From Clostridia bacterium (GTDB lineage: Bacteria > Bacillota > DSM-521 > Neomoorellales > SLTJ01), in NCBI GenBank assembly GCA_024653205.1, contig JANLFO010000004.1:101242-165241 (forward strand): a stretch of 64,000 bases of DNA. Direction: 5' to 3'. Positions 20,547 to 28,214 of this stretch are shown here, piece by piece; the first letter of the stretch is position 1, and each line of letters starts with the position of its first letter. Under the pieces are notes generated by a model. It saw nothing but the letters and a program-made list of their open reading frames with translations. It was not told where the DNA came from and searched no databases. Position numbers and translations under genes: made by a program.

Positions 20547-20574
20547 TTGACACCGGCCCCGGGCCTGGTATAAT
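20547..20574 (+). promoter_or_regulatory. Strong sigma-A promoter of ssrA
   Basis: Consensus boxes TTGACA (20547-20552) and TATAAT (20569-20574) separated by 16 bp, with the tmRNA 5' end 15 bp after the -10 box. This is the best match to the vegetative promoter consensus in the window, fitting a highly expressed stable RNA. Confidence 0.9.
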
Positions 20575-20589
20575 AAAGGTGGCAGTCGA

Positions 20590-20941
20590 GGGGGCGTAAA
20601 GGTTTCGACGGAGGATGTGCTATCAGGGGAAGCCAGGCGAGATCCCACCTGCTCGTTAAACGGTGGACCCCATTAAGTGCCAACGAAGAACTCGCTCTAG
20701 CCGCCTAAAGCGCGGCTAACGTCCTCTTCGCCCGGCCCGCGGGGCGGGGAAGGGCGTCAACCTAGCGGGCTAGCTCGGTAGCCGCCGCCCGCAGGCTGCC
20801 GGGCGAAATCAGGCGGGCTGGCCAAGGCGCATCCGGTCCCGGGGAGGCGCCGACGAGCGAGATCCAAATCCGGGACTATCCTGGTAGATGCCCCTGGGGG
20901 TGCTCTTTCGGACGGGGGTTCGATTCCCCCCGCCTCCACCA
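20590..20941 (+). ncRNA. ssrA: Transfer-messenger RNA (tmRNA)
   Basis: The 5' end GGGGGCGTAAAGGTTTCGACGG pairs with the 3' CGCCTCC-A-CCA acceptor (20931-20941), and the T-loop GGTTCGATTCC precedes it, giving the tRNA-like domain. The tag reading frame at 20679-20708 encodes ANEELALAA then TAA, ending in the LAA degron. The CCA is encoded. It rescues stalled ribosomes with SmpB. Pseudoknot-like GC-rich segments follow the tag. One-piece type, about 352 nt. Confidence 0.97.
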
Positions 20942-20976
20942 GAGAAATCTACGGCGGCTTTCGGGGAATAGGTCGA

Positions 20977-21015
20977 CGTGTCTTGGCAGACCACGTTTAT
21001 CTGTATATTTTTTTT
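20977..21015 (+). terminator. Terminator downstream of ssrA
   Basis: Stem CGTGTCT (20977-20983) with AGA-C-CACG (20988-20995, one bulge), followed by a T-rich tract containing eight or more T around 21007-21015. Placed 36 bp after the CCA end, where tmRNA termination is expected. Confidence 0.55.
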
Positions 21016-21144
21016 GGGCCCGCGGCCTGCGCTTGGGCACGCCGCCCGGTGAATTCCCGTTTCCGAGGTATCCGGGTTCGGGCGATCGGCGGCGCTCCTC
21101 CGCAAACCGTGGCCGTTGAGGCAAGCCTTTAAGAGGTGGCAGGT

Positions 21145-22359
21145 TTGTCCGAACCGCCCCTGCAAACAGAACGCCTGTGGACCAGAAATTTCATTCTGCT
21201 TCTGGCCGCCAACCTTGCTTCCTACGTCAGCTTCTATATGCTCGTTCCCTCTCTGCCGGTTTACATCAAGGCGATAACCGGAAAGGATGCCCTGTCCGGC
21301 CTGGCTTTCGCGGTGTTCCTCCTGGCCGCCGTGCTGTTTCGCCCCTTTGCCGGCCGCTCGATCGACACCGGAAACCGCAAGGGTATTTTCCTGGCCGGCT
21401 CGGCCGTCTGTTTCTTCAGTGCCCTGGCTCTAAACTGCGCCCCCGCTCTGTCGGTCATCCTGCTGGCCCGTTTCGTGCAAGGTCTCGGCTGGGCCTACTG
21501 CAACACCGCGGCCGGCACTCTGGCCAGCGACACCATTCCCAAACCTCGCCTGGCCGAAGGCATGGGTTACTACGGGCTGTCCTTGAGCGTGGCCGTAGGG
21601 ATCGGTCCTGCCTTGGCCCTCTTTCTGAGCCAGCGTTACAGTTTCCAGCTCATGTTCTACGTCTGCGCCGGGTCGGTATTGCTGTCCTTCTGGTTAGCCG
21701 TATTCATGAACTACTGCCGCCCCGGGCGAACATCCGAGTCTGCGGCGGGAGTGAAAGCGGCCTTCCTGGAAAAGGCGGCCCTGGCTCCTTCCCTGGTGAT
21801 GCTTTTCCTGTTTATTGCCTATGCGGCCATCTTTTCTTTCCTGGCCCTGTTCGGGCAGCACCGCCAGGTGGCGGACGTTGGTCCCTTTTTCACCGCGTAC
21901 GCCGTTAGCGTGGCCGTCTCCCGCCCCCTATTCGGCCGTTTGGCGGACCGTAGAGGCTACGACATAGTCGTGGTGCCCGGGCTGCTGCTGTGTATACTGA
22001 CTCTGTTGATCATCTACTGGGCCCGCACTCTGCCGGTATTCACCTTGGCCGGCATGGTTTACGGAATGGGCTTCGGTGCCGTCCAGCCCACCATGCAGGC
22101 CCTTTCCGTCTCCTACGTGCCGCCCGAACGGCGCGGGAGCGCCACCGCTACCTATTTCCTGTTCGTAGATTTGGGCTTGGGCCTGGGCTCCGTCCTGTGG
22201 GGCCTGGTGGCCGAGAAGTTCGGTTACGATTCGATGTACCTCATGGTCATTATCCCCTCTCTCCTCTGCCTGCTCTTGTACCTGTTTTTCGCGCGCCGAG
22301 CCAAGGGAGGCGACCTTACTCGTGGATGGCAAGAAGAAAACCCGCCCTTGGCTTCGTGA
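21145..22359 (+). CDS. Major facilitator superfamily transporter
   Basis: 404 residues from TTG 21145, preferred because AAGAGGTGG lies just upstream; GTG 21136 is a nine-base-longer alternative. About 12 membrane helices are visible, with the MFS motif A variants FAGRSIDTGNRKG after helix 2 and FGRLADRRGYD after helix 8, and the central loop near residue 195. Likely an H+-coupled exporter of a drug or small metabolite; the substrate cannot be told. A small membrane-protein gene overlaps its 3' end. Confidence 0.87.
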   Translation: MSEPPLQTERLWTRNFILLLAANLASYVSFYMLVPSLPVYIKAITGKDALSGLAFAVFLLAAVLFRPFAGRSIDTGNRKGIFLAGSAVCFFSALALNCAPALSVILLARFVQGLGWAYCNTAAGTLASDTIPKPRLAEGMGYYGLSLSVAVGIGPALALFLSQRYSFQLMFYVCAGSVLLSFWLAVFMNYCRPGRTSESAAGVKAAFLEKAALAPSLVMLFLFIAYAAIFSFLALFGQHRQVADVGPFFTAYAVSVAVSRPLFGRLADRRGYDIVVVPGLLLCILTLLIIYWARTLPVFTLAGMVYGMGFGAVQPTMQALSVSYVPPERRGSATATYFLFVDLGLGLGSVLWGLVAEKFGYDSMYLMVIIPSLLCLLLYLFFARRAKGGDLTRGWQEENPPLAS

Positions 22360-22651
22360 GGCCAGATGGTGGGTCCTGCTGGGGGCTGCCTACGGCCTGG
22401 CCGGCTTTCTACCGCTGACCTGCGAGCCGATCCGGGAAGGGATGTGGTCCGGTCTTCAGGCCGCCGGTGGGCCGGTACTGGTGAGCGCGGTTGCGGCCCT
22501 GCTGCCGGCAGTCTGGACCCTTGCCTTGACGGCCCCGCTGCCCCACGACCATCGCCTCCTCTACCTGGCACTCCCTTTGGCAGCGCTTCTGGGTGGGGCG
22601 GCGGGCTATCTGCTGGCGGTTCTGGTGAGGCGGGCGCGGCGGCGCGCCTAG
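22322..22651 (+). CDS. Small membrane protein of unknown function
   Basis: 109 residues from GTG 22322 (AGGGAGG 12 bases upstream), overlapping the MFS gene by 38 bp. Three hydrophobic stretches (WVLLGAAYGLAGFLP, VLVSAVAALLPAVWTLAL, LYLALPLAALLGGAAGYLLAVLV) and a basic C-terminal end (RRARRRA) predict an inner-membrane protein with a cytoplasmic tail. No family recognised. The overlap suggests coupling to the transporter, but a chance ORF in GC-rich DNA is not excluded. Confidence 0.5.
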   Translation: MDGKKKTRPWLREARWWVLLGAAYGLAGFLPLTCEPIREGMWSGLQAAGGPVLVSAVAALLPAVWTLALTAPLPHDHRLLYLALPLAALLGGAAGYLLAVLVRRARRRA

Positions 22652-22859
22652 GCGGCGCAGGCCAATCACCAGGGGGTGGCTCCCGGCGTTCCGACCGGAG
22701 AGCGGTATATCCCATACGACCGCTAATTCATTACCCCGTCCGCATCGTACGAAGTCGAACCGTCTTGGCCTGTTGGGGCCCGGCCCGCCCGGGTTCAAAC
22801 ACGTGAGGGCAGGGTCCCGACTCGTTACTCCCGAGAATTCGCAGTCGGCGAAAGGGCTC

Positions 22860-23246
22860 CTAGCCCTTGGTCAGGGCCTTACGGAGGAACTTCTCCCGGT
22901 CGACCAGGAAACGCTCGTGCGTCCCTTCCGCCACCTTTTCTACCTCGTCGTATACTTCCACGTGAAAAACCAGGTGCCGTCCTTCTACCTGGACCAGCTC
23001 GGCCATCGCTCTCACCTGAAACCCCACCGGCGTGGCGGCCAGGTGCCTCACGTCTATCCTGGTACCCACGGTGGTCTTGTCGGCTTCGAGGTGGGGCTCC
23101 ACGGCGGTCACCGCCGCCCTCTCCACCAGCGCCACCACCGCCGGGGTGGCATACACCTCTACGCCGCCGCTGCCGTAGGCGACCGCCGTGTTCTCCGGGG
23201 TGACGTTTTCGGTGGCTTCACCTCTCAGACCCGCGGCCAAGGGCAT
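22860..23246 (-). CDS. Fluoroacetyl-CoA-thioesterase-like (FlK family) hotdog protein
   Basis: 128 residues from ATG 23246 with AAGGAGG seven bases upstream; TTG 23252 is in frame but too close to the ribosome site. Family motifs: VTPENTAVAYGSGGVEVYATPAVVALVE and VGTRIDVRHLAATPVG, containing the Thr, Glu and His expected at the active site. Predicted to hydrolyse a small acyl-CoA; these proteins often act in CoA detoxification or proofreading. Stands alone on the minus strand. Confidence 0.82.
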   Translation of the reverse strand: MPLAAGLRGEATENVTPENTAVAYGSGGVEVYATPAVVALVERAAVTAVEPHLEADKTTVGTRIDVRHLAATPVGFQVRAMAELVQVEGRHLVFHVEVYDEVEKVAEGTHERFLVDREKFLRKALTKG

Positions 23247-23544
23247 GAGCAACCCTCCTTCGCTTGTAGCATCTCATATTTCCGGGCGTTTCTCCAAGAA
23301 CGCTTGAGTCGATGCTTCGCCCTGCCCGCCCTAAATCCTGCCCGTCCCCGTGACCTCCCAACACCGTAACCGGGCCCTTATTTTCGTATACCTCTATTTA
23401 TGAGCTTACCCCTCCCCTCCCGTGCGGCAGGAGTCCGGGGTCGATCGGCGAAACTCCTCCAGCAAGAAACCTTTCCAGATCTTGCGGGTGTAGCCCGGCG
23501 GGCAGGGTAGCAATTGGCCGAGCAACCTCCGTTTGGCCTTGGCA

Positions 23545-23725
23545 GGGGCGGCTGCCTACCAAGGCCATACCGGTCGAGAGCGTGGGTGGGCGGGTGCAAG
23601 GGCCACGGATGGCCGAAGGCGCACCGGCCCACGGAAGGGCTCTTGCGCGGCGTGCCCGCCGGTCTGCGAAGCCAAAGCGGTTCGGTGGGGTAAGCGATCG
23701 GTGCGAGTGGGAACCGGGACTCCGG
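23545..23725 (-). repeat. Palindromic intergenic repeat, copy G (diverged, reverse orientation)
   Basis: Between the thioesterase gene and the zincin gene. GGCCACGGATGGCCGAAGGC and the right end GGTTCGGTGGGGTAAGCGATCGGT...GGGAACCGGGACTCCGG align with copy E and with the reverse complement of copy A. The left arm is poorly conserved. The rest of this 520-bp gap (23247-23545) shows no supportable gene; a minus-strand fragment near 23410-23510 looks weakly coding but has no start. Confidence 0.6.
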
Positions 23726-23766
23726 GGCGGGAAAGTCGGAGCGGTCGGGCTCGGAGGTTGGTGGCG

Positions 23767-24153
23767 GTGAATACCCCCCGTAGAAAACTACGGCAGAGTG
23801 GTACACTTTCGCTAAGGGAGTTTACTTCCCTGGCCGACAGGGTAGTGGACGAGTTGCCGGCCGCGCTTGTGCGCGAACTGAACGGGGGCTTTGTGGTCGA
23901 GCCCGGCGAGAAGCGGGACGGGGACCTGGTGGTTCTGGGGGAGTACATCTGGGACGATTGGTTGGGCCGCCGGGTGGTGCTGTACTACGGATCATTTGTG
24001 GCCCTCTTGGGCAGAGCTCCGCGGGGCGCCTGGGAGCGGGAGTTACGCGCCACCGTCCGGCACGAGCTGCGTCACCATGTGGAGGCGCTTGCCGGACTGG
24101 ACGATTTGGCCCGGGAAGACCTGGAGTGGCTGGCTAAGTATAAAGGCGATTAG
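23767..24153 (+). CDS. Zincin-like metallopeptidase family protein
   Basis: 128 residues from GTG 23767 (GGAGG nine bases upstream; GTG 23761 is in frame but only three bases from it). The sequence FTSLADRVVDELPAALVRELNGGFVV and the zinc motif HELRHH (an HExxH) near residue 96 match the small Zincin_1-type family of possible metalloproteases. The acidic RELRATVRHELRHHVE helix is well formed. Substrate unknown; cytoplasmic, no signal peptide. Confidence 0.78.
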   Translation: MNTPRRKLRQSGTLSLREFTSLADRVVDELPAALVRELNGGFVVEPGEKRDGDLVVLGEYIWDDWLGRRVVLYYGSFVALLGRAPRGAWERELRATVRHELRHHVEALAGLDDLAREDLEWLAKYKGD

Positions 24154-24204
24154 CCTTCCGGCATCAGCACCTGACCGGCTTAGCACGTGAGGATCGGTGT
24201 TACC

Positions 24205-25101
24205 ATGCGTGTGTTCTCCCTCACCGACGGAAAACATTACGCTTCTGCTCCCTCGGCTCCCCGGCCGGTCTGGATAGACCTGCTCCCGGAAGAGCTTCCT
24301 GCGGCTCAGGCCGGTTTCGGACTTCACCCGGCGGCGGTAGAAGACTGCCTCAACCAGGAACAACGGCCCAAGATCGAGGAGTACTCCGAGTACCTCTTTC
24401 TAGTAGTCAACTCGTATGCGGCGGGCGAGATACGGGAGGTGGACCTTTTCCTGGGAAAGGATTTCCTGGTTACGGTTCACCGCCCCGAGGTGCAGCTGTC
24501 GCTACCGAAGGCCGCCGATCTTCAGGGTCTGCCGGGAGGGCTACCCGTCCTGGTGTATTGGATCCTGGACCAGGCGGTAGACAGTTTCTTCGAGGCGCTG
24601 GACGAAATAAATTCCGAGCTGGAGGAACTCCAAGAATTGATCCTTAGCCGTCCCGGCAGGGCGCTGCTAGGTGCCCTTGCCGCCTTGCGCCGTCGGCTTC
24701 TAGAGCTTTCGCGCAGCCTGCGCCTGCAGGAGCAGATGTTGAGAGTCACCATCTCCCGCCAGGCCCTGGCCGGTGAAACCGGGTTAAGGCACTATTTCTC
24801 CGACGTGTACAGTCACGCTATCAAGCTGGCCGAGGAGGCAGAACACTTGCGGGAGCTGTTGGCCCTGGCGGTGGAAACCTACCTCTCCTATACCGCCAAC
24901 CGCACCAATGAGATTATGCGGGTGCTGGCGGTAGTTACGGCGATATTTCTGCCCCTTACCCTGGTCACCGGCATTTACGGCATGAACTTTCGCTTTATGC
25001 CCGAGCTGGAATGGCACTTGGGGTATTTCGTTGTGTTGGGAGGTTTGGCCGGCCTTGGCCTTGGGCTCTACGCCTATTTCCACCGCCGCGGCTGGATCTA
25101 G
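24205..25101 (+). CDS. corA: CorA-type divalent cation transporter
   Basis: 298 residues from ATG 24205 (GTG 24187 is an in-frame alternative). A large cytoplasmic domain is followed by long helices (DEINSELEELQELIL, KLAEEAEHLRELL) and two C-terminal membrane segments; the signature YGMNF lies after the first, followed by the acidic-entrance loop RFMPELEWH. Carries Mg2+, Co2+ or Ni2+ into the cell. It acts as a pentamer in the family. No regulator is adjacent. Confidence 0.93.
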   Translation: MRVFSLTDGKHYASAPSAPRPVWIDLLPEELPAAQAGFGLHPAAVEDCLNQEQRPKIEEYSEYLFLVVNSYAAGEIREVDLFLGKDFLVTVHRPEVQLSLPKAADLQGLPGGLPVLVYWILDQAVDSFFEALDEINSELEELQELILSRPGRALLGALAALRRRLLELSRSLRLQEQMLRVTISRQALAGETGLRHYFSDVYSHAIKLAEEAEHLRELLALAVETYLSYTANRTNEIMRVLAVVTAIFLPLTLVTGIYGMNFRFMPELEWHLGYFVVLGGLAGLGLGLYAYFHRRGWI

Positions 25102-25122
25102 AGAGGCGAAAGGGGGATCCGG

Positions 25123-25287
25123 GTGAGCGAAATCCTCACCTGCGAGGAGGCAATTGCCAAATACGTGCGCGGCGGCGACACTATTGCCGTGGGGGGATTC
25201 ACCGTCACCCGCAAGCCCTCCGACCCCGGAGTAATGCGCTTTGACAAGGCCGCCAAGCGGATGTACCTGGCGGAATACTACCCGGGC
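25123..25287 (+). pseudogene. Relic of a CoA-transferase (internally deleted), in frame with the nuclease
   Basis: The first 32 residues (ILTCEEAIAKYVRGGDTIAVGGFTVTRKP) look like the N-terminus of a family I CoA-transferase subunit A. Then, without interruption, PGVMRFDKAAKRMYLAEYYPGV resembles the C-terminal region of a CoA-transferase subunit. The 200+ residues between are absent, as if one deletion joined the two ends. The ribosome site AAAGGGGGAT is retained before GTG 25123. Confidence 0.6.
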
Positions 25288-26028
25288 GTGAGCGCCCCTA
25301 CTGCAAACTGCCGGCGGGCAAGGTTACCTGCCTTACTCCTGTTGCTGGCCTTGTGCCTGGCGGTGCTCAGTGCTTGTGGTGGCAGCGCCGGCACCGGCGA
25401 GGGTCAGGCGCCCGCAGCTTCTGGGGGAAGCGCGGCTCTGCAGGCGGGGCCGATTAAGGCGGTGGTCGGCGAGGTCACGGACGGAGACACCTTCCGAGCG
25501 GTTCTGACCGACGGCCGCGAGGAGAAGGTGCGGCTCATCGGCGTGGATACCCCGGAGAGCACCAATGAGGTGGAGCCCTACGGCAGGGAAGCCGCCGCCT
25601 ACACCAAGGAGCGCCTTTCCGGCCGCACCGTATATCTGGAGCCGGACGTGGGCGAGCGGGACAAGTACGGCCGCTTCTTGGCCTACGTGTGGCTAGAGCC
25701 GCCCCGGTCCGGCGCCGAGGCCGAAGTGCGGACCAAGATGTATAACGCGGAGTTGCTCCTGGCCGGCATGGCCCAGGTCATGACCGTCCCTCCTAACGTG
25801 AGGTATGCCAATCTCTTCGTTAAGCTGGAGGCCGAAGCGCGGGAGGGAAAGAAAGGACTCTGGGCGGCGGCCCCGGCCAAGTACGTGGGTAACGCGAACT
25901 CTAAAAAGTTTCACCGGCCGGAATGCGAATGGGGGGCCAAAATAGCGCCGCAAAACCGGGTGGAGTTCGCCACCCGGGAAGCGGCCGTTCAGGCGGGATA
26001 TGAGCCCTGCGGAAGCTGCAAACCATGA
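25123..26028 (+). CDS. Thermonuclease-like lipoprotein fused to a CoA-transferase remnant
   Basis: The open frame encodes 301 residues. After about 55 residues of CoA-transferase relic comes a lipoprotein signal (LPALLLLLALCLAVLSAC, lipobox LSAC), then a staphylococcal-nuclease domain with VVGEVTDGDTFRAVL, RLIGVDTPES and the catalytic-type Arg in ERDKYGRFLAYVW. It ends with a Cys/His-rich module (FHRPECEWG...YEPCGSCKP) seen in similar nucleases. The native start may be GTG 25288, just before the signal, though its ribosome site is poor. Translation from GTG 25123 would bury the signal behind 55 residues and may block export. Predicted surface nuclease. Confidence 0.8.
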   Translation: MSEILTCEEAIAKYVRGGDTIAVGGFTVTRKPSDPGVMRFDKAAKRMYLAEYYPGVSAPTANCRRARLPALLLLLALCLAVLSACGGSAGTGEGQAPAASGGSAALQAGPIKAVVGEVTDGDTFRAVLTDGREEKVRLIGVDTPESTNEVEPYGREAAAYTKERLSGRTVYLEPDVGERDKYGRFLAYVWLEPPRSGAEAEVRTKMYNAELLLAGMAQVMTVPPNVRYANLFVKLEAEAREGKKGLWAAAPAKYVGNANSKKFHRPECEWGAKIAPQNRVEFATREAAVQAGYEPCGSCKP

Positions 26029-26029
26029 G

Positions 26030-26090
26030 TAAATCGCCGGTTCCCGGGATCCCGCGGACTTGGAGTTGGTGGAGCCAGGACTGCCGAATG
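26030..26090 (+). repeat. Degenerate terminal fragment of the palindromic repeat
   Basis: GAGCCAGGACTGCCG at 26071-26085, preceded by CGGTTCCCGGGATCC...GGACTTGGAGT, matches the right arm of copies A, B and F (GGTACTCGG..AAACCAGGACTGCCGG). Short and partly decayed, so listed with low confidence. Confidence 0.4.
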
Positions 26091-26217
26091 GGTATGCCGA
26101 TTGTCACGGCGTTATTAAGCGGAGAAGCAGGTCGATTATGTCGGTGGAGAAGACGGCACCGTGAGCGGCCCGAAATGCGCGTGCAGGACCTTTTCCCGGG
26201 CCGCAGCCTGCCGCCTC

Positions 26218-26355
26218 CTATCCCGTACGCCTCTCCGGCTTGAAGAGACGGTTGAGGAGCTGCATTACCAGCGTCAGCACCCAGAGGGTCAAGAGTGTCA
26301 AGCCCATTCCCGCAACCATCATGAGCAGGCCGAATTCAAGGTTATTCAGGGCCAT
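26218..26355 (-). CDS. oadG: OadG-like gamma subunit of a Na+-pumping decarboxylase (45 aa)
   Basis: A 45-codon gene: ATG 26355 with AGGAGG eleven bases upstream, overlapping the end of oadB's downstream spacer; 15 bp separate the two genes. The product starts MALNNLEFGLLMMVAGMGLT, a single membrane helix followed by a basic tail (LLNRLFKPERRTG), the layout of OadG/MmdC subunits that hold the complex together in the membrane. Family gamma subunits are usually longer, with a C-terminal linker; this one is minimal. Function is inferred from layout and neighbour. Confidence 0.75.
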   Translation of the reverse strand: MALNNLEFGLLMMVAGMGLTLLTLWVLTLVMQLLNRLFKPERRTG

Positions 26356-26370
26356 GCCCGCCGATACCTC

Positions 26371-27684
26371 CTAGGCCAGCCCCATGGCGTGGAGCAGGGC
26401 CAGCATGATGCTCGCCGCCAGCACCGAGCCCAGCTGGCCGCCGGTATTAACGCCTATGGCGTGCATCAACAGATAGGTTTGGGGGTTAGCCTGGGCACCC
26501 ACCCGGTGGACCACCCGGGCGGCCATGGGGAAGGCGGAAATACCCGCCGCGCCAATAAGGGGGTTCAGCTTCTCGCGAGAGAAAAGGTTCATGAATTTGG
26601 CCAGGAGAACCCCGGCCACGGTGTCGCCCACAATGGCCAGAAAACCGAGCCCGAAGATGGCCAGTGTGTGGAGCCGCAGAAGCACCTCACCGTCCATGGT
26701 GGCGCCGATCGTAATTCCCAGTAGCAGGGTGACGATGTTGGTGATCTCGTTTTCGGCCGCTTTGGAAAGGCGCTCCACAACCCCGCATTCTTTGAGAAAG
26801 TTGCCCAGCATAAGCATGCCCATTAAGGGCGCACCCATAGGGGCAATTAGCACGGTAACCACCAATACCACCAAGGGGAAGATCACCTTGACTGCCCGGG
26901 AAACCGGACGGGCATAGATCGAGGGAGGCATCACCCGCTTGCGCTCGGCCTTGGTGGTCAGGGCGCGCATCAGGGGCGGCTGGATGATGGGCACGAGGGA
27001 CATATAGGAATAGGCGGCTACGGCTATAGGCCCCAGCAAGTGGGGGGCGTACTGGGTGGTGACGTATATGGCGGTAGGGCCGTCGCAGGCGCCGATGATG
27101 CCCACGCATACCGCTTCCAGTTGCTTAAAGCCGAGGGCCAGGGCCAGGAGCAGGGTAAGGAAGATGCCGAACTGCCCGGCTCCGCCGAGAAGCAGCACCC
27201 GGGGATTCTGAAGTAGGGGAGCAAAATCGGTCATGGCCCCTACGCCGATGAAGATAAGGCAAGGGAAGATCTCGGTGGCAATACCGGCCTCGTAGAACTG
27301 CCGTAAGAGGCCTTCCTCGCCCATCAGGCCGGTAAGCGGCAGGTTGACCAGGATGGCGCCAAAGCCGATAGGCACCAGCAGCAAAGGCTCCACCTGCTTG
27401 GCAACGCCCAGGTAAATAAGGGCGGCGCCAACAACCAGCATTAGCGCGTCCTGCCAAGACAAGTTCAAGATTCCCTGGAATAATTTGGGGAAGAATTCCT
27501 GCCATACCGGCGTACCGGTCCCGACCGCAACCCGACCTTCGTTCAGGGCTACCACCAGGATCAAGAGGGGGAGCCACCGCAAGGCCCGCAGGCTCCGAGT
27601 GACCGCAGCGAATGCCAGGGAAATCCCCACGCAGACGTAGATAATCCTCGGCCACTCCGTTGAGGGCAACCAACTGACATCCAT
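26371..27684 (-). CDS. oadB: Na+-transporting carboxylic acid decarboxylase beta subunit
   Basis: 437 residues, ATG 27684 with GAGGGAGG upstream. Around 11 membrane segments; conserved ion-path sequences include GIIGACDGPTAIYV, where the Asp is essential in OadB, and the C-terminal MHAIGVNTGGQLGSVLAAS. This subunit decarboxylates carboxybiotin and exports Na+. It could serve oxaloacetate, methylmalonyl-CoA, malonate or glutaconyl-CoA decarboxylases. The only carboxyltransferase in the window is oadA at 0.85 kb, and no biotin carrier is present. An upstream promoter and T-box-like element suggest control of this two-gene operon. Confidence 0.93.
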   Translation of the reverse strand: MDVSWLPSTEWPRIIYVCVGISLAFAAVTRSLRALRWLPLLILVVALNEGRVAVGTGTPVWQEFFPKLFQGILNLSWQDALMLVVGAALIYLGVAKQVEPLLLVPIGFGAILVNLPLTGLMGEEGLLRQFYEAGIATEIFPCLIFIGVGAMTDFAPLLQNPRVLLLGGAGQFGIFLTLLLALALGFKQLEAVCVGIIGACDGPTAIYVTTQYAPHLLGPIAVAAYSYMSLVPIIQPPLMRALTTKAERKRVMPPSIYARPVSRAVKVIFPLVVLVVTVLIAPMGAPLMGMLMLGNFLKECGVVERLSKAAENEITNIVTLLLGITIGATMDGEVLLRLHTLAIFGLGFLAIVGDTVAGVLLAKFMNLFSREKLNPLIGAAGISAFPMAARVVHRVGAQANPQTYLLMHAIGVNTGGQLGSVLAASIMLALLHAMGLA

Positions 27685-27935
27685 CTACAGTACCTCCCTC
27701 ACCCAACGTTCAGGCTCGGCGGCCCTGGTTTCCTGTGGGCCGGGCGGGCCTTCGTCTCCCGCCGAGCTACCCGAAGAGTGGCGCTCCGTCCGCCGCCAAG
27801 CCCCACCGCCGGATTCTGTCAGCCACCCTCGAGACGCCGGCCTCCTTCCTTGGCGGTGTGCCCGGCAGCCCCTTGCTGTAACCCTGTCGGCGGAATTTGC
27901 GCCTGAGGAGGTTCACGGGGCGACTGCGGCCGCAG

Positions 27936-27947
27936 GCGGTACCACCC
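27936..27947 (-). promoter_or_regulatory. T-box-like sequence upstream of oadB
   Basis: On the minus strand GGGTGGTACCGC matches 12 bases of the T-box core that pairs with the tRNA acceptor end in T-box leaders. It is followed by TCGCCCCG, as in antiterminators, and lies about 30 bp after the predicted start point and 250 bp before oadB. A full stem I with a specifier loop does not fit in the short interval, so this is either a truncated T-box or a chance match. Confidence 0.35.
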
Positions 27948-27976
27948 GGGGCTCTCAACCACTCGCTCGTCCCAAC

Positions 27977-28005
27977 GTTATAAAAATATAGTCCCGGGAA
28001 AGCAA
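27977..28005 (-). promoter_or_regulatory. Promoter of the oadBG operon
   Basis: Minus strand TTGCTT (28005-28000), 17-bp spacer, TATAAC (27982-27977). It points toward oadB and leaves a leader of about 285 nt holding the T-box-like motif and a GCTCGGCGG / CCGCCGAGC stem near 27714-27770. Confidence 0.6.
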
Positions 28006-28054
28006 ATCTAGACCGCCCTGTAGCAGGGCTAGGAGCGGGTTTGCCTAACAAGCG

Positions 28055-28083
28055 TTTTCATCTGCCGGCAGGCATGGTATAGT
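28055..28083 (+). promoter_or_regulatory. Promoter for the unknown gene at 28215
   Basis: TTTTCA (28055-28060), 17-bp spacer and extended -10 TGGTATAGT (TATAGT at 28078-28083). It is divergent from the oadB promoter 50 bp away. The leader to the start codon is about 125 nt. Confidence 0.5.
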
Positions 28084-28214
28084 GGTAGGGGTAATAAGCC
28101 GGGACCCGGTTGGGCGTCCGGGTACCACCCGTCACGGCGCGGCGGCCTGTGCGCGGCCGGGGCGGTCCCTCAAGGTCGCCTGTCTGGTCTTCCGAATCGA
28201 GAGGAGGAAAGGAC

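Noticed and set aside
20757..21165. Minus-strand ORFs opposite tmRNA encoding 'GGIEPP/GESNPR'-like text
   Set aside because: This is the well-known false ORF from the reverse complement of a tRNA-like T-arm, not a gene.
23410..23510. Short minus-strand stretch reading GYTRKIWKGFLLEEFRR
   Set aside because: Looks mildly coding but has no start, no family and lies beside repeat copy G; too short to call a pseudogene.
27767..28051. Minus-strand ORF of 94 codons upstream of oadB, and an RNase P-like 3' end (GGCTGACAGAATCCGGC)
   Set aside because: The ORF covers the promoter and T-box-like region and has no ribosome site or family. The RNase P resemblance is one short string; the conserved core of that RNA is absent.
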